Assembly (NCBI GenBank): GCA_940337035.1
Contig: CALNHX010005157.1
Location: 48,570 to 112,569 of the forward strand
Origin: Agriotes lineatus
Lineage: Eukaryota > Arthropoda > Insecta > Coleoptera > Elateridae
Direction of reading: 5' to 3'
Length of the DNA stretch: 64,000 bases
This document shows positions 21,861 to 33,870 of this stretch, piece by piece. Position numbers and translations under genes: made by a program. Below the pieces are notes generated by a model, which was not told where the DNA came from, searched no databases, and saw only the letters and a list, made by a program, of their open reading frames with translations. Position 1 is the first letter of the stretch, and the number at the start of each line of letters is the position of its first letter.

Positions 21861-22060
21861 AAACGCTCGATAAGTGCATTGAGTGCTCGGTATAAAATTT
21901 ATATGCATCCTAAGAAAATAAATGTTCCATGAAACTGCTAGACGCTCGACAATGATGACGAACACTCGGTATAAAATTCAAATACCTATTAAAATTATAA
22001 ACGTTCGATAAACATAGCAGACGCTCGATACAAAATAATGATGCTGGGTACAAATTCAAA
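21861..22060. repeat. Degenerate minisatellite with GCTCGRTA motif
   Basis: Words of the form (A)CGCTCGATAA, GTGCTCGGTATAAAATTTA, ACTCGGTATAAAATTCA, CGTTCGATAAAC and CGCTCGATACAAAAT recur about every 20-80 bp. It looks like an eroded tandem repeat rather than coding sequence. Confidence 0.5.
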
Positions 22061-22703
22061 CCCTTGGGCAAATAATAATAGACAAAACATACGTACTATA
22101 ATTATAATCAATGCTCGGTGTGATATTTACTTTCTTTCTTTTACTTGCCTTTTTTTCTTACCTTTCATTAAAGACAATGCGTTTCTCCAAGTAAACTTTA
22201 ATACTCAAAAAAAAAATTTTTAGTAAAACAGTGCATAACTTGATAAAATACAACACAGGTACTTGAAGAAAAAACTATAATAAAGTCTGATAAGCAACAC
22301 GTAAACAACGAAACAACACTTAAATCAAATATATATTCAAAAAGGAAGAAAAAAGTAATAATATAAAGTTCCATCGTAATAACGTAGCATACAAGTGTAT
22401 TGCTAAGAGTTCTATTTTTTTGTTTAACTTTTCGGTGGTATTCGAACAGGATCTTAATCTCTGTTTTAGTATGTTTGATCATTTTAACGGTTGCTTTGGA
22501 TACTATACTGCCGCAAGTATGAAGCAGATAATACAAATATACACCAGAGGCACATTACTCTTCGTGATATTTGACTTATTGTAACGATAAATAGCCGTAA
22601 CGTTTCCATCTGTATCAACATTTTTATGAAAAAATTTTCAAAAACCTTCTTCCTTCACTGATTTGAGAGCTAAGGCTTTGCTACTGAACACCTGTTCTCT
22701 TTT
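22061..22703. other. AT-rich stretch, nothing recognised
   Basis: The open frame at 22,198-22,536 on the minus strand is hydrophobic low-complexity and has no family motif, so I do not call it. Confidence 0.4.
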
Positions 22704-22811
22704 CTACTTACTATCTACCTTCTTCTTTCTTTTCTTTGGCGAATGTTTCTCAAATACATTACTCTCACTTTCGTCAGATGAAATATACTGTGGAATCTCA
22801 CCGTGACTCAT
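22704..22811 (-). CDS. Short unrecognised ORF, acidic then basic (possible exon)
   Basis: From ATG at 22,811 the minus strand encodes 35 residues with an acidic serine cluster (ISSDESESN) and a basic cluster (SPKKRKKK) resembling a nuclear localisation signal. The sequence just before the stop contains GTAGATAGTAAG, which could be a splice donor. It may be a first exon of a small nuclear protein or a transposon gene, or chance. I do not recognise it. Confidence 0.2.
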   Translation of the reverse strand: MSHGEIPQYISSDESESNVFEKHSPKKRKKKVDSK

Positions 22812-22914
22812 ACTTAAAGTCAGTTCTAACGTGATAAACAAACAATAAGGGATAGTAATAAACACTCTGTAAATAAAACTGCAGATCACTCTCACAGGTA
22901 AAGTTTCAAGTTAT

Positions 22915-23205
22915 TTCAATTCCCCCAACTGGAGGCGGGCTGCTATAAAGACCTTGCGTCCCTCTTCAGCCCATAACGTGAATGTCAGGATGAGTTCGAG
23001 AAAAGAGGGGTGGAGAATGGGAGACCAGAAAAAGTGCAGAAGTACTGCCCCGTCATTCGCCTCAGAGAAGGTATTCAATTGACTCAGAAAAACCACCAAA
23101 AAATCTGAATCAGAGCAGGCGGCCACGGCAATCGAACCCACGACCTTCTAAATGCTCATCAGACGTTCTGACCACTACTCCAAAGAGCTCGGTGAGATGA
23201 TAGGC
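22915..23205 (-). mobile_element. tRNA-derived SINE (minus strand)
   Basis: On the minus strand the head reads box A-like GGAGTAGTGGTCAGAACG (about 23,187-23,170) and box B-like GTGGGTTCGATTGCC (about 23,141-23,127). A body of about 200 bp follows. No clear tail or target duplication was found. Confidence 0.65.
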
Positions 23206-23746
23206 TCACACGCCCATTCAGTTTTTCTAGGTTATGCTGCACTTGGCACGCAAATCAAACCCTAAAAACGCACTAAATTACTGAGCGTTATTAGTACAAT
23301 ATTATAAAAAAATTCAAGAGACCTGCTGCAGCAGTAGATGTTACTAGTGGCATATAAGGCGTTGGACGTGTTTAAATTCTGTCAACAAATTTACTTAATA
23401 CTTGTATGATGTAGATTGTAAATTTTAAACTGTCAAAATAAAAAAAATAATAGTAAACTTCAGTTATCGAGCATTTCGTTTTGTTATGGTACATATTTAA
23501 TTAAAATATCGAGTAGAACTTACTGTACAAATAATATATTTTATATTGTAGATTTTGTTAAAATACCAAGTATTTCCAATTTTAATTTTTTTATCGACCA
23601 TTTAGTATTTTTGAGAGTTCAAATACATTAAAATACCGAATGTTTATTACCACCCATTTAAAATTAAAATTTTAAAAATAAAAATTTCCCTAAAAATTAG
23701 TGATGTTTGCTATTGTTAATTTATTTAAATGTTAAATGTGTGATCC

Positions 23747-24120
23747 GATAGAAGCCGCGTGGCGCTGTTGGGTAAGCGCCAGACTTGCATTAAGCAAGTC
23801 CTCGGTTCGAATCCCGCGGGGGTCGGAATTTTTCCGCCTTGGTGATTGGAATCGGGCTCGGTGAGACCATTCACAGTTGGGCACCAAATTAACTGTGCTC
23901 TACTCAGAACCACAGACCTAAGAGATAGAGTAACAAGGTCAACACATCACCAATACACACACTTCATACAATGGTTGCTGCGCAAGCACCAAAGGCGCGA
24001 TCCAACTCTGTATCCCGAATCCGGGCAAGTTGATCATTGTACCGCCAGATGCCAGAGCATAAAGCACCAGCCTCGACACCGCAAGGTAAATGAGGTTACA
24101 GATAATACATACATACATAC
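23747..24120 (+). mobile_element. tRNA-derived SINE with ATAC tail and 11-bp target duplication
   Basis: Head at 23,753-23,827: box A-like TGGCGCTGTTGGGTAAGCG and box B-like CGGTTCGAATCCCG. The body runs through GGGCTCGGTGAGACCATTCA and CAAATTAACTGTGCTCTACT to a GCAAGGTAAATGAGGTTACA end and an ATACATACATACATAC tail. It is flanked by identical ATGTGTGATCC at 23,736-23,746 and 24,121-24,131, which fixes the boundaries. SINEs like this use the enzymes of a partner LINE; an ATAC-type tail suggests an RTE-like partner, which is inference. Confidence 0.9.
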
Positions 24121-24247
24121 ATGTGTGATCCAGCAGGCCTTTATTTTTGTGAGCATATGAGCATATGTCCAGACGTTTTGAAACAATTTTCCTCGACACT
24201 TGCAGTGGAATTATGGTGTATGTTATCACACGCGAAAATAATACTGC

Positions 24248-24358
24248 CGATTATGGCTACATTTTACACGATAATTTGGTTGCCTAGCAATTTCTTTAGC
24301 CAAAATAAATTGCTTAAGGAAATAAAATATAAGTGTAGTAAAATGTGGTTGTAACCGT
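24248..24358. repeat. Imperfect hairpin element, arms about 50 bp
   Basis: CGATTATGGCTACATTTTAC..TTGCCTAGCAATTT on the left mirrors AAATTGCTTAAGGAAATAAA..GTAAAATGTGGTTGTAACCG on the right, with mismatches. It has the size and form of the other foldback MITEs here. Confidence 0.5.
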
Positions 24359-27300
24359 GCAATCATACTCTTTAGAATAAAATTAAAAATTAATTTATTT
24401 AAATAGGAAGTTATTTTGAGAATATCATTATAACGACGTGTAATTTTTAATTTCGAACAATGTGATTTTAACTGTAATTTAGCGAAAATTTAATTGTTCT
24501 CGTGGAATTCTTTATACACTAAATAATTTCTGTAATGTTATACATTTGCAGTTAAATTGTTATTGCAATTCTTGGCGTTGCAGTGGAAGAGTCACTGTAA
24601 TTTTGTAAAAATTACAATCTTCTTATGTCTACGCATGAGGCAAACACTAAGTTTATTTATTTTGCTTGCAGTAAACTATTTAATTGTCTAAGAATATGAA
24701 CATACATTGTTACATAACAGGCGTACCTCTTTCTTGTTTTTTGAAGATTACCACACCTGCTCTTTAATAAAATCCGTATAGTAATTAGAAAGATAAACAA
24801 AATTTTGAAGAAGTCTATCCTACTATTTGAATATACGTATTTACTATGCTAGAAACCATAAACTACACTTTGGATTTTAAATATGACAAATTATTTCGAA
24901 TTTAATACACTTGCGGCTAACTATAAAGAGCCAAGGAGCCATACCTCTACCATAATCATTCACAAGTTTTTTTATTCTGAAAGCAAATTATTTTTGTGCT
25001 AATTCTCCATCGTTCTTCTCTTCTTAAAGCTTAAACAAAGCATTAGTAATTTCTATTTCATGTATATAAACTGTACAATAATCTAATGGATCATTACCGT
25101 TTTAAAAGCCGTGTGTAATTCCGACAGAATATACGTTGATGTTATCGTAAAATAATTACAGTTGCTTAAATAACTACTCTGTGATCCATTTTATTATACT
25201 CATAATTTACCTGTAAATTGTTGCACATCTTGAAATAATATACGTTAATCACGCATGCAATTATGTCTCTCAAACAGTAGAGGTAAATTTTTTGGCCGAA
25301 TCAAACAATTAAAAAATAACAAAGCGATATTCTATTCAGTTCATCATTCTTTATTAGTCTTCAAAGTTTGGTACTTTTTTTACTGATGCTAACCTTTGCC
25401 AGTCAGTATGCGAAGTATTTAAATCTCAGGATGTCGGAATCTGCTTTTGACTATGAGGAAGTGGAAAACACATTTAACGTTCGGTCTCTAACATCAAAGT
25501 TGTCCACGAGCAGCCACTGATTTTATATCTCCAATGAATTTACAGAGACAGGTTTGGTCCTTACATTTTTTCCACTGCCAAAATAATTTTTTATTACAGC
25601 CTTCACAGTACGGCATGCCCTCTTTTGATAAATATATTTCAATTTGAATTTAAGCAAGTTAGTTAAATTAACCATAACCTTTCCACGGATCTGCATGTTT
25701 GCTTGAACTCCCCTTAATTCGGTCTGCAAAACAAAGCGGGTCAGAGAGCTGAAGATTAAATCAATCCAAATGTCAGGAAATTTAAAGCGGATAGGCTACG
25801 TTGAAGACCGGGATGTAATAAAAATGTTATCTGGCGGCTGAATAAAGTACAGGCTTTATGTCTGGCCAGCGAGTTTTTACGGTCGATGCACAACTGATTG
25901 CCCAGAATGTCTGATATATCGCAATGTTTCGATAAACCAAAATATGCATGACCTGTCCAAAATTCTATTTCAATGATATCGCAGTGAAACATCAATATTT
26001 GTGAAATTAATTATAGCAAGCAAAATATTATAAGTATCTACTTTACAATGCACTTTTATAAAAAATACTAGTAGTCTTCATTTGCTCTACACATTGACAC
26101 ACAGCAATAATGTATAGCTAAGGAAACTGTGTTAATAGATTATTAAACCAACCTTAAAGAATCCAATATTCAGCATTGCCATTCAAAATTATCAACGCTC
26201 GACGAAATTAAAATGTAATTCAAAGACAGTAATTTTTAATTTATTTCTAATATATTCAAATTTCCACAAAGGATTGCAATGAAGTCTTACCCGCTCCCCT
26301 GTTCTTATTATTTCCCTCCATTTGAAAATCAAGCGGACAAAAACAGGAGTTGCTGTCACTTCAGAGCAACGCGAAGTTGACATTAACTGTCGCTTGGCAA
26401 GAAAAATTTTTGGAGGCGAAAAGTAGAAAAATGAATTTTTTAAGCGCATTAGAAAATTCAATCATGCAGATGCAGCCTCGTTTGAATTTCAAGAATATTT
26501 GGATTTTCTTGTCTCGTCCCGTCTATGCTACAATTTCGCGTTCGTTCAAAAGGCGCATTAGCCGTTGTTCGCTGTTTTACCTTCCTACCTTCGAGCATGT
26601 TTCATTTATGAAGGTACTACGTGAAATATTTTTGTGAATTGCTTTTTCATGTTTTCTGAGTAACGCGTGCTCTAAGCAAGACTTATCTACAACATAATTT
26701 CGTGGGCTATCTCGCAGCCGTATGAGTTTTTTCGCATTTCAGCCTTCAGCTGCTTTGATAAATGTGATGTGCAAAATTGGTTCTTTGATAACTACCGGTA
26801 TTCGTTATTCTGTTAAATTAACTTATTTCTAAGGGTAGTGGTAAAAGCATAGAATTTGGGAATACTAAAAAACCAAAGCCGCAAACATTTTCAGCAAAGT
26901 AACGTTGGCAGCTGTCATTCTTTGAATACTACGTTCTTTTGCACTTCTTTTCCCACTTAAAATAAAACCTCCCACTGACTTGAAGAGCAAAGTAAACCTG
27001 AAACTTTAAAATTTGCGTTAAGTACTGTAGCATTTTCCAAACTGAACTATATTTGTTTGTTTGCATGTTAGAACGAACTGATAGAAAAAGTTCTAAAACC
27101 TACGTTTATGGTTGAACTATTTCTAAACGAATTACTTTCGTAAATGTAATTTAAAGTTGTCAAAGCTGTATTTACTTAATTTATGTATGTGATATTTAAA
27201 GGAGTGCAAAATCTCCAATTTAATTAATTGAACTAAATGCGTTGTTTACTAAAAAATCATATATCTTCAAATCATTTACAAATGATGAGTATTACACATA

Positions 27301-27722
27301 CACCTATTACCCAATTAGATTCATTTCACACTATTTTGCTACCGATAGAAATAAACGCAATTATACTAGGTATTTCTCATCGAGAATACTACTGATTATT
27401 CAACACTATAATGAACTAACCAATGAAAATTGTTCAATTTGTCAGAAACGGCCAATCAAAATTCACTGTCATTGAAAACACCTAATGTCACAGTGTTTTC
27501 AGGCGAGCCCGATTCGTTTCAATGATTTCAATTTAGTGAGTAGCCTTTGACTGACATTTCACCAAAACGTCAAAGTCAAAGTTTGCAAATCAGCGTCGTT
27601 CTAAAAACTCATAATAATCGTGTCGGAAGCTCCAGTATTGAATTAATAGTGGTAAACGTTAAAAATGTGTGCTGGCGAACACAGTAAAGGTCATCTACCC
27701 ATATTGTTGAATAATCTTTCCA
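24359..27722. other. Long AT-rich stretch, nothing recognised
   Basis: About 3.4 kb with no coding frame that carries a known motif, no tRNA-like box and no long palindrome seen by eye. Short frames at 25,523, 25,756, 26,192 and 26,350 look random in composition. Confidence 0.45.
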
Positions 27723-27930
27723 AATACCACTCAAGGCAACATTTTTTAGGAGATTTTTTTTCGTCAACATGCAAATTATTGCAAATTCCTCTCTACAAAA
27801 ACTGCTCAAATTCCACTCGACCTGCGGTCTTGCGGAATTTTTAACGCAGTTTTAGTTTCGAGAAATTTAAACGCAATAATTTGCATGTGAGGGAAAAAAT
27901 TCTCAAAAAATTTTCACCTTTTGTGGTATT
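27723..27930. repeat. Foldback MITE, arms about 95 bp
   Basis: Outer arm AATACCAC..AAGG..TTTTTTAGGAGATTTTTT mirrors AAAAAATTCTCAAAAAATTT..CCTTTTGTGGTATT. The inner arm CATGCAAATTATTGC is an exact mirror of GCAATAATTTGCATG, and further in GGTC, GGAATTT and CAGTTTT blocks pair. No ORF. Confidence 0.75.
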
Positions 27931-28512
27931 ACCCTTGAAAATTTAAAGAAATTTTGTAGATGAGTATAATTCACGTACTTACAAAATTTAAAAAAACTAA
28001 CATAGAGTCATCTATTAATTGAAAAGTCAAATAAAAACTATTAAATATAGTCAGATTCAAACAGAGCAGAAAATGGAATATGAAGAATTCTTGACAATTC
28101 AAAATAATTACAAAAAATTATAATTAATGTACAAAACCAAGGAAGGATTTTCTTAAAGCAGAACAACAGCTATTACATATAATCAGTTTCAAACATCGTG
28201 ATGTATAATACAGCAGAAAATGAAAATTTAATAATGTTTGACAAAAATGGTATAACACTATACAGTCTGCAAATGATTAATCTACAAAATTGCCACATGA
28301 AAATACATTATACTTGTCTAAAATAAAGAAGTCGCAGTATAATATATGGTAATATAAAGCAATGAAAGAATCTTCGGTAAATTTTTTTTATAGCTTTTTG
28401 AACTAAAAAAATAATCCAAAATTTCATAAGGAACGTCCTTGGTAAAGCCACAATTCCATAGAGATTTGGCTCCCGATGTGATAGATCTTTAGTCAGAGAC
28501 TATGTGCATGTA
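27931..28512. other. AT-rich stretch, nothing recognised
   Basis: No feature supported. Confidence 0.4.
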
Positions 28513-29730
28513 CAGTCGTGTGCAAATAAATCTGGGACAATGGTTTTTTCATATGTAAATTGAGTTAAGATTTGAAGCATATCTCCATGGATTTCCAGCT
28601 ATCAGAAAGAGTTACATTAAACTTTGACAAGTAAATGAAAATGTGCGTATAAATAATCACCTCTCAGACGTCAAAAGAATAAGAGCAGGAGTACCTCAAG
28701 GATCCATATTGGGGCCGATTCTATTTAACATCTTCGTGCACGATATCCCAGAACCAGATAACACCGTGGTAGCTATGTACGCAGATGATACGTGCTTACT
28801 AATACAACAGGATAACATCACTGAAGCAGTATCACAATTACAAACCTCAGTCAATACACTGCTGGATTGGTTTAATAGGTGGTACATCAAAATAAATGAA
28901 AGTAAAAGTGAAACTAAAATATTTACCTTACGTCGACCGCACATCCCCCAGAAAGTAAAAATCAATAATATTGATGTAGACTGGAATCCGCCAGACAGTG
29001 CGATTAAATATCTCGGAGTGTATCTTGATCGCCGATTAACTTACGGTTTTCATATCAATAAAAAACTTTGTGAGTGCTACACCCGATTAGCTATGTTATA
29101 TCCTATAATAAATCGCAAGTCTCCACTAAAAATATCATGTGCAGTGCTAATTTATAAATCTATTTTAAGACCTATAATAACGTACGGCTCTCCAGTATGG
29201 GCTGCAGCCTCTAAAACACACCTTAAAAAACTACAGGTGCTGCAGAACAAAATTCTAAGAATCATCGTCAGTGCTCCCTGGTTCGTAAGAAACAACACGA
29301 TTCATCAAGATCTACGCATACCTACTATAAATGAACATCTCAAAATTATTAATAGAAAGTTCTTCACTAATATTAACATGTGCGCCAGCTCCGAACACTA
29401 TTCACTAGGTAAAAAAGACATACATGTTAGGTTAAAACGCCAACTACCACAAGACCTCAGTGACAGTGAAAACGACTAACGCTTACCTAATTACTTAACA
29501 TAACTAAATGTACTTAATTTATTATGTCACTTACATTTTATCCGCTAGTAATTTAGTATGCTCTATGTAAATAAAATAGTTACAAAGGGGGCTGTTGTGC
29601 TGCTCTTATTCTAAATATGTAATCTGCCACTGTAATTCATTTTTAATTTGTTAAGACAACCGTGTATGGTACTCAGTGTACCGAGCTGGTTATTAATTAA
29701 AAAAAAAAAAGATTTATTTGCACACGACTG
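28513..29730. mobile_element. Tc1-type terminal inverted repeats enclosing a retrotransposon
   Basis: CAGTCGTGTGCAAATAAATC begins at 28,513 (preceded by TA) and its exact reverse complement ends at 29,730. The ends look like Tc1-type termini (CAGTC-GTGTGCAAA). Only about 100 bp of the host element remain on the left before the Jockey RT begins, and the A-tail of the Jockey element touches the right repeat. The expected TA on the right reads TG. The host was probably a MITE or deleted copy invaded by the retrotransposon. Confidence 0.6.
28643..29479 (+). pseudogene. Jockey-type reverse transcriptase, 5'-truncated but open
   Basis: The frame opens inside the RT just before motif B (GVPQGSILGPILFNIFVHDI), continues through MYADDTCLL (motif C, both Asp present), then IKYLGVYLDRRLTY and KSILRPIITYGSPVWAAA of the C-terminal domain, and ends at TAA after LSDSEND. 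The endonuclease, ORF1 and RT motif A are absent, the usual result of aborted reverse transcription. A 3' UTR of about 220 bp and an A-run at 29,699-29,710 follow. No stop or shift interrupts the remaining 278 codons, so the insertion is fairly recent. Confidence 0.85.
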
Positions 29731-29879
29731 TGCGTGTCATACCGTTCTGGATCGTTGTATAATTCATTGGTAAATAATGATAGTAACTGAACAATATTTT
29801 TTCTACGACACTCCTCAAGAAAAGAGTACCAACAAAATGAGAGTGCAACATATTTATAACACTATATAAAACAGATGAA

Positions 29880-30720
29880 AAAAAGAAAAGCAACTATATG
29901 GACGGACAAACGTTTTCAAAACACCATGGTCCCGTTGCTGAGCATTGAATAATTTCGATGTTCAGTTTATCCGCTTTTGATATCGCTGCAACGCATCTGT
30001 ACGACAATGCACTGTAGTGTTGTAAGAGCACTTCTGACCGCAGTCGTCCACGGCGTTTGACCTAAATTTAGTACCGGAATTTGATAAGACGGTCTCAGTA
30101 ATATGCACCTTTGCTGGTACGACCAGTGTCGAAAACTATATATCTTGAGAGACGGAGATTCGGAATGCCGCTTGTTTGGTGATAGCAGCATAGTGGTAGA
30201 CCCAATCCTCGGCACAGTAATGATTCTTACACAATAGTGGTCGAATCTGTGGTACGAGCAATAAATTCACGAAAAATGTTCAGTCAAGGTACCCATCAGG
30301 CTGGAACCTTATTCATATGCAAAATGTTAGGCAGTATCAATCTAACCGATTTCTCGTCAGCGCTTACAGGCTTGACTACAGTAATTCGTCTATCTTCTAT
30401 CACCAACTTCTTCACTTTGGCCACAATTTCAGAGTTCTGTGTCTTTGCAGGTATTCCACTCCTTGTATGGTTTTCGAGGCACTCTCTGCCGCACTTACAC
30501 TCATTTGTTCATCGACGGATGGTGAATTCTGATCGAAAAGCATCCTGATAAACTGCTTTAAATCTTTTGGCTATTTCAGTGAACACTCTCTATTTAGGAA
30601 TTTACTCACACCACACTCTACTCTTTAGTAGTACTTTAGTTTTATACGAATCGCAACGAAATGTTTTACACCGAATGACAGCTAACAAGATGTTCTTTTT
30701 CCATGCACACAAGGTAAATA
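29880..30720 (-). pseudogene. Mariner-family transposase fossil
   Basis: On the minus strand, around 30,470-30,289, one reads RSGIPAKTQNSEIVAKVKK then VIEDRRITVVKPVSADEKSV and LPNILHMNKVPA.WVP, which matches the helix-turn-helix and linker of mariner transposases (the DRR-T and M-KV-A-WVP blocks). Around 30,070-29,960 a second frame reads RRGRLRSEVLLQHYSALSY, where mariners have the catalytic HDNAPAH; here the Asp-Asn is lost. Between them stops and shifts dominate. Inverted ends were not identified. It is old and inactive. Confidence 0.65.
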
Positions 30721-31140
30721 ACACAACATGTTTTCCTTTTCCCGTATATCATATTTTAGTTTTAAAAAATCAACAAGGCTTTGTAAAGAAAATCGTGCCC
30801 ATTAAAAAGCAAGTAATAAAGGTATTTGACGCTATTCAAATATAAGATGTTCTGAAAATATTGAACAACAGTAAAATAGCCAAAATTATTATTGACATTT
30901 CACGCTGTATGGAAAACCATACAAATAAAACAAAAGAACACACTAATGAACGCGATATCCGTACAGGAATAGAAGAAATAGTAAGACGCAAATGTGAGGG
31001 GTTAATATGTAATAAACACCGTGGAACAACACACAAACGCTAGAGAAGAAATAGCGTTTGGAGGTGAAAGATTATCTAGCACTATACATATAACATAGAT
31101 TAAAAAAGAAGTCATATAAATACACAACTAAAAGTTGTAT
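30721..31140. other. Non-coding, nothing recognised
   Basis: A 60-codon plus-strand frame at 30,861-31,043 has no recognisable motif and is not called. Confidence 0.35.
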
Positions 31141-31400
31141 ATATGTATTGTCGACAACCTCATTTTACCTTGCGGTGTAGATGCTGGTGCTTTAGATGCC
31201 TGTTGAAGCGCACCTTTTGTGCTTGCGTAGCAACCATTGTGTGGGGTGTGTGTCTTGGTGATGTGTTGACCTTGTGACTCTATCTCTTAGGTCTGTGGTT
31301 CTGAGTAGAGCACAGTTAATTTGGTGCCCAACTGTGAATTGCCTCACCGAGCCCGATTCCAATCGCCAAGGCTGCGGAAAAATGCCAGCACCCGCGCTAC
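31141..31400 (-). mobile_element. 5'-truncated copy of the ATAC-tailed SINE
   Basis: Reverse complement of the SINE body at 23,820-24,100: ACCTTGCGGTGTAGATGCTG, GTGATGTGTTGACCTTGT, GACTCTATCTCTTAGGTCTG and GAGCACAGTTAATTTGGTGC are shared. The copy begins at the end of the tRNA-like head, so the pol III promoter is missing. It is the second member of the family in this window. Confidence 0.85.
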
Positions 31401-32619
31401 CCGACACAATTAAAAGTTTGTGTTAAAAATAGTTAATGTAATTTTTCCTGCTCATCAACTAGGGAAATTCATTTAAATTATCTTAACAAAAGTCACGAAT
31501 GCTCTTACAAGCTGTTAATTTTTTTTGTAAACTTAAATATGCGTTTGGAAAAATTACGAACATTACTGTACAAGTCAAAAAATAAGTGTAGCTTGTTATT
31601 AAGTATATGAATATATTTCAAATTAACAGTTTTGAAGCATTGTACAGATGCCATACAGACCTTGAATTCCTTATGATTTCATTTCATATCGGTTCACCCT
31701 TGCAAGCAAAAATATAAAATTTGGCAGTCTTACTAGGATTTTCGAATTTCGCATTAAACATGATTAATTTCGGATAATGTAATGTATTAAGTATCAATAA
31801 TCAACAATTTTGGGAACAATAAAAATTAAGCTTACTTGAATTTCGCGACATTGTAATTTGATTAATTTGAAAAATACTACCTAATGTAATTAGCATGTTC
31901 CATATAATGTATTTGATTATATTGTTCTCAAAAAGCAGCAACATTCTTGGAATAAGAATAATATTTTGAATTATAAATTATACCCTCAATTGATTTCCCG
32001 GTTGACAGTGGCATAACTACTGGGCCAGGTGGGACAACCACTGCGGCCGGCCATTTCTAATTTCAACTATATGTAGAATTTAATATAAAACAAAAAAATT
32101 ATCTGCGAGAAATATTAAGAATAAGAAAATATAATCTTATACTGTAATCAGCGTAAATAATAATAATCGTATATTACTTTCACCTTGGCTATTTGCAATC
32201 TTCTGTTCACAGAATATAGATAGAATGGCACGGAATGAAGGTTTTCTAGGGGGTGGCCAGTTTTGATCCTTAATTAATTTACTGGCACAATATGACTCAA
32301 TTTAGCTACAATTACTGGAGGAAACAAATGGGCCAACTAATATTTAAGTTCAACTAAAGCAAAATAGGATAATCAACCTAGTAGCAACACAATTGGAGAG
32401 GGACCCCTATTTTCCATTTTTTTGGATACAGTACAAAATATTACAAAAGTAAACCAAATTCTTAATATTTTCATTCATCAAAATCATTAAAGGCGGAGAC
32501 TCCCATATACCAACATTCAGTTTATACCGCATTTTTCGCAGTGAAAGATCATACTACTACGGGATTGCTAAACCTTATGAATGATGCCTTTAAGAACAAA
32601 TCCGTAAAGGGAGTTTATC
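31401..32619. other. AT-rich stretch, nothing recognised
   Basis: No coding or repeat structure could be supported. Confidence 0.4.
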
Positions 32620-32970
32620 AAAACTTCAATCGTTAGTGGAAGTTGTGACACTAAATATTTTGAAATATCAAAGACAACTAGAGGTAAAAATATGTTAACG
32701 TTCTTAATAATACTGAAACAATAAAAGCAAACACTTGGTAATGCAAATTACATAACTTTTCAAATAAAAAAGGTAGTGCAGACGGAATTCGAACTCAGCG
32801 CGTGTTGCCACAATGCGACTCCATTACATTTAGTAAGGTTCTTTATTGTTGCCCATTTTTTTAAAGTCAATTACACCGAATGTGTTTTGTCAAGGGTAAA
32901 GCCTGAGCTACGTGCAAATATTTTATCTATTCCCCATTTAAAGCAAGAATAAACATGGCATGAACGTGAC
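32620..32970 (+). repeat. Dispersed GACA-type repeat, partial copy
   Basis: Shares TTAATAATACTGAAACAATA, AAACACTTGGTAATGCAAAT, an antisense tRNA-like box (GACGGAATTCGAACTCAGCG) and CAAGGGTAAAGCCTGAGCTA with the other copies. It stops before the GACA end. Confidence 0.65.
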
Positions 32971-33009
32971 GTGATGGAATTACAATGTTTTGCAATCTAA
33001 AATAATGAG

Positions 33010-33870
33010 AGATGGAAAAAATTGCAAATGGCTTTACTCAGAACTTCCCTCACAAGTGAACTTTCTGGCATTAAAAAAAATTAAAAATTATTTGTAAATG
33101 GGGGTAAAAATACCTTCGGGTTCGTAATAATACTGAAACACTTGGTAATACAAATTACATCAATTTGCAAATAAAAACCATTAGCGGTGATAGAATTCTA
33201 ACTTCAGCCTCTGCGAACGAGCCACGAATGTGATTTCAATGATCGGCGAAATAGCTCGAACTAAAGCAGGCGTTTTCTGCCTCGCCCACCAAGGACGCCA
33301 CCCATTGGTTAGATCGGGCTGCCTTAAATACAACGTATTTATTGTTGACTCTTGTTTTATTTTTTAGAACATTTATCTTGCATCTCTTGATTCCCTTTTA
33401 CACCAAGGGCAAAGCTTGAACTATGTGGAAATTATCAATTTTATCTATTTCTCAGTTCACGCAAAAATAAACAACATTTTATTTTTTACGGTACTCGCCC
33501 TGTACATGTTGTGTCCAAAATATGCCCTTTTTCGTCAAAGGTGAAAACTTCAGCTATATGCAAAATATTACTTTCATTTAAGTAATATTTTTTTAGTTAA
33601 AGCAAAAATAGGCAGAATTTTATTTTTTAAGGTACTCACCCTGTATATATTGTATGGAAATATTCTCGGTTTTCATGCAAGAAAGGCATATAATTCACAT
33701 GCAAAATACCGTCATCCTCCAACAACTAGCAACGGGTAGAGGAACAGACAGGCGGAATTGAGAAAACCTGTTTTTCGTCGTCTAGAGACCCTGAAACGTG
33801 AAGATGTGAAGACATCTCGAAGGTGATTATTTCGCGATTACAACACTTTCTTCGTGTTTTGGACGAGGGA
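33010..33870 (+). repeat. Dispersed GACA-type repeat, long copy
   Basis: Order of blocks: GGCTTTACTCAGAACTTCCC; an antisense tRNA-like segment at about 33,185-33,265; two or three related modules of about 120 bp (AAGGTACTCACCCTGTATAT, then CGTCAAAGGTGAAAA or CTCGGTTTTCATGC); a short GACAGGCGG remnant; GAGACCCTGAAACGTGAAGA; and a final ATTACAACACTTTCTTCG. No ORF. It looks like a composite non-autonomous element or the leader of a larger one. Confidence 0.7.

Noticed and set aside
22198..22536. 112-codon hydrophobic minus-strand frame
   Set aside because: Phe/Val/Ile-rich from AT composition, no signal or family pattern, not conserved with any neighbour.
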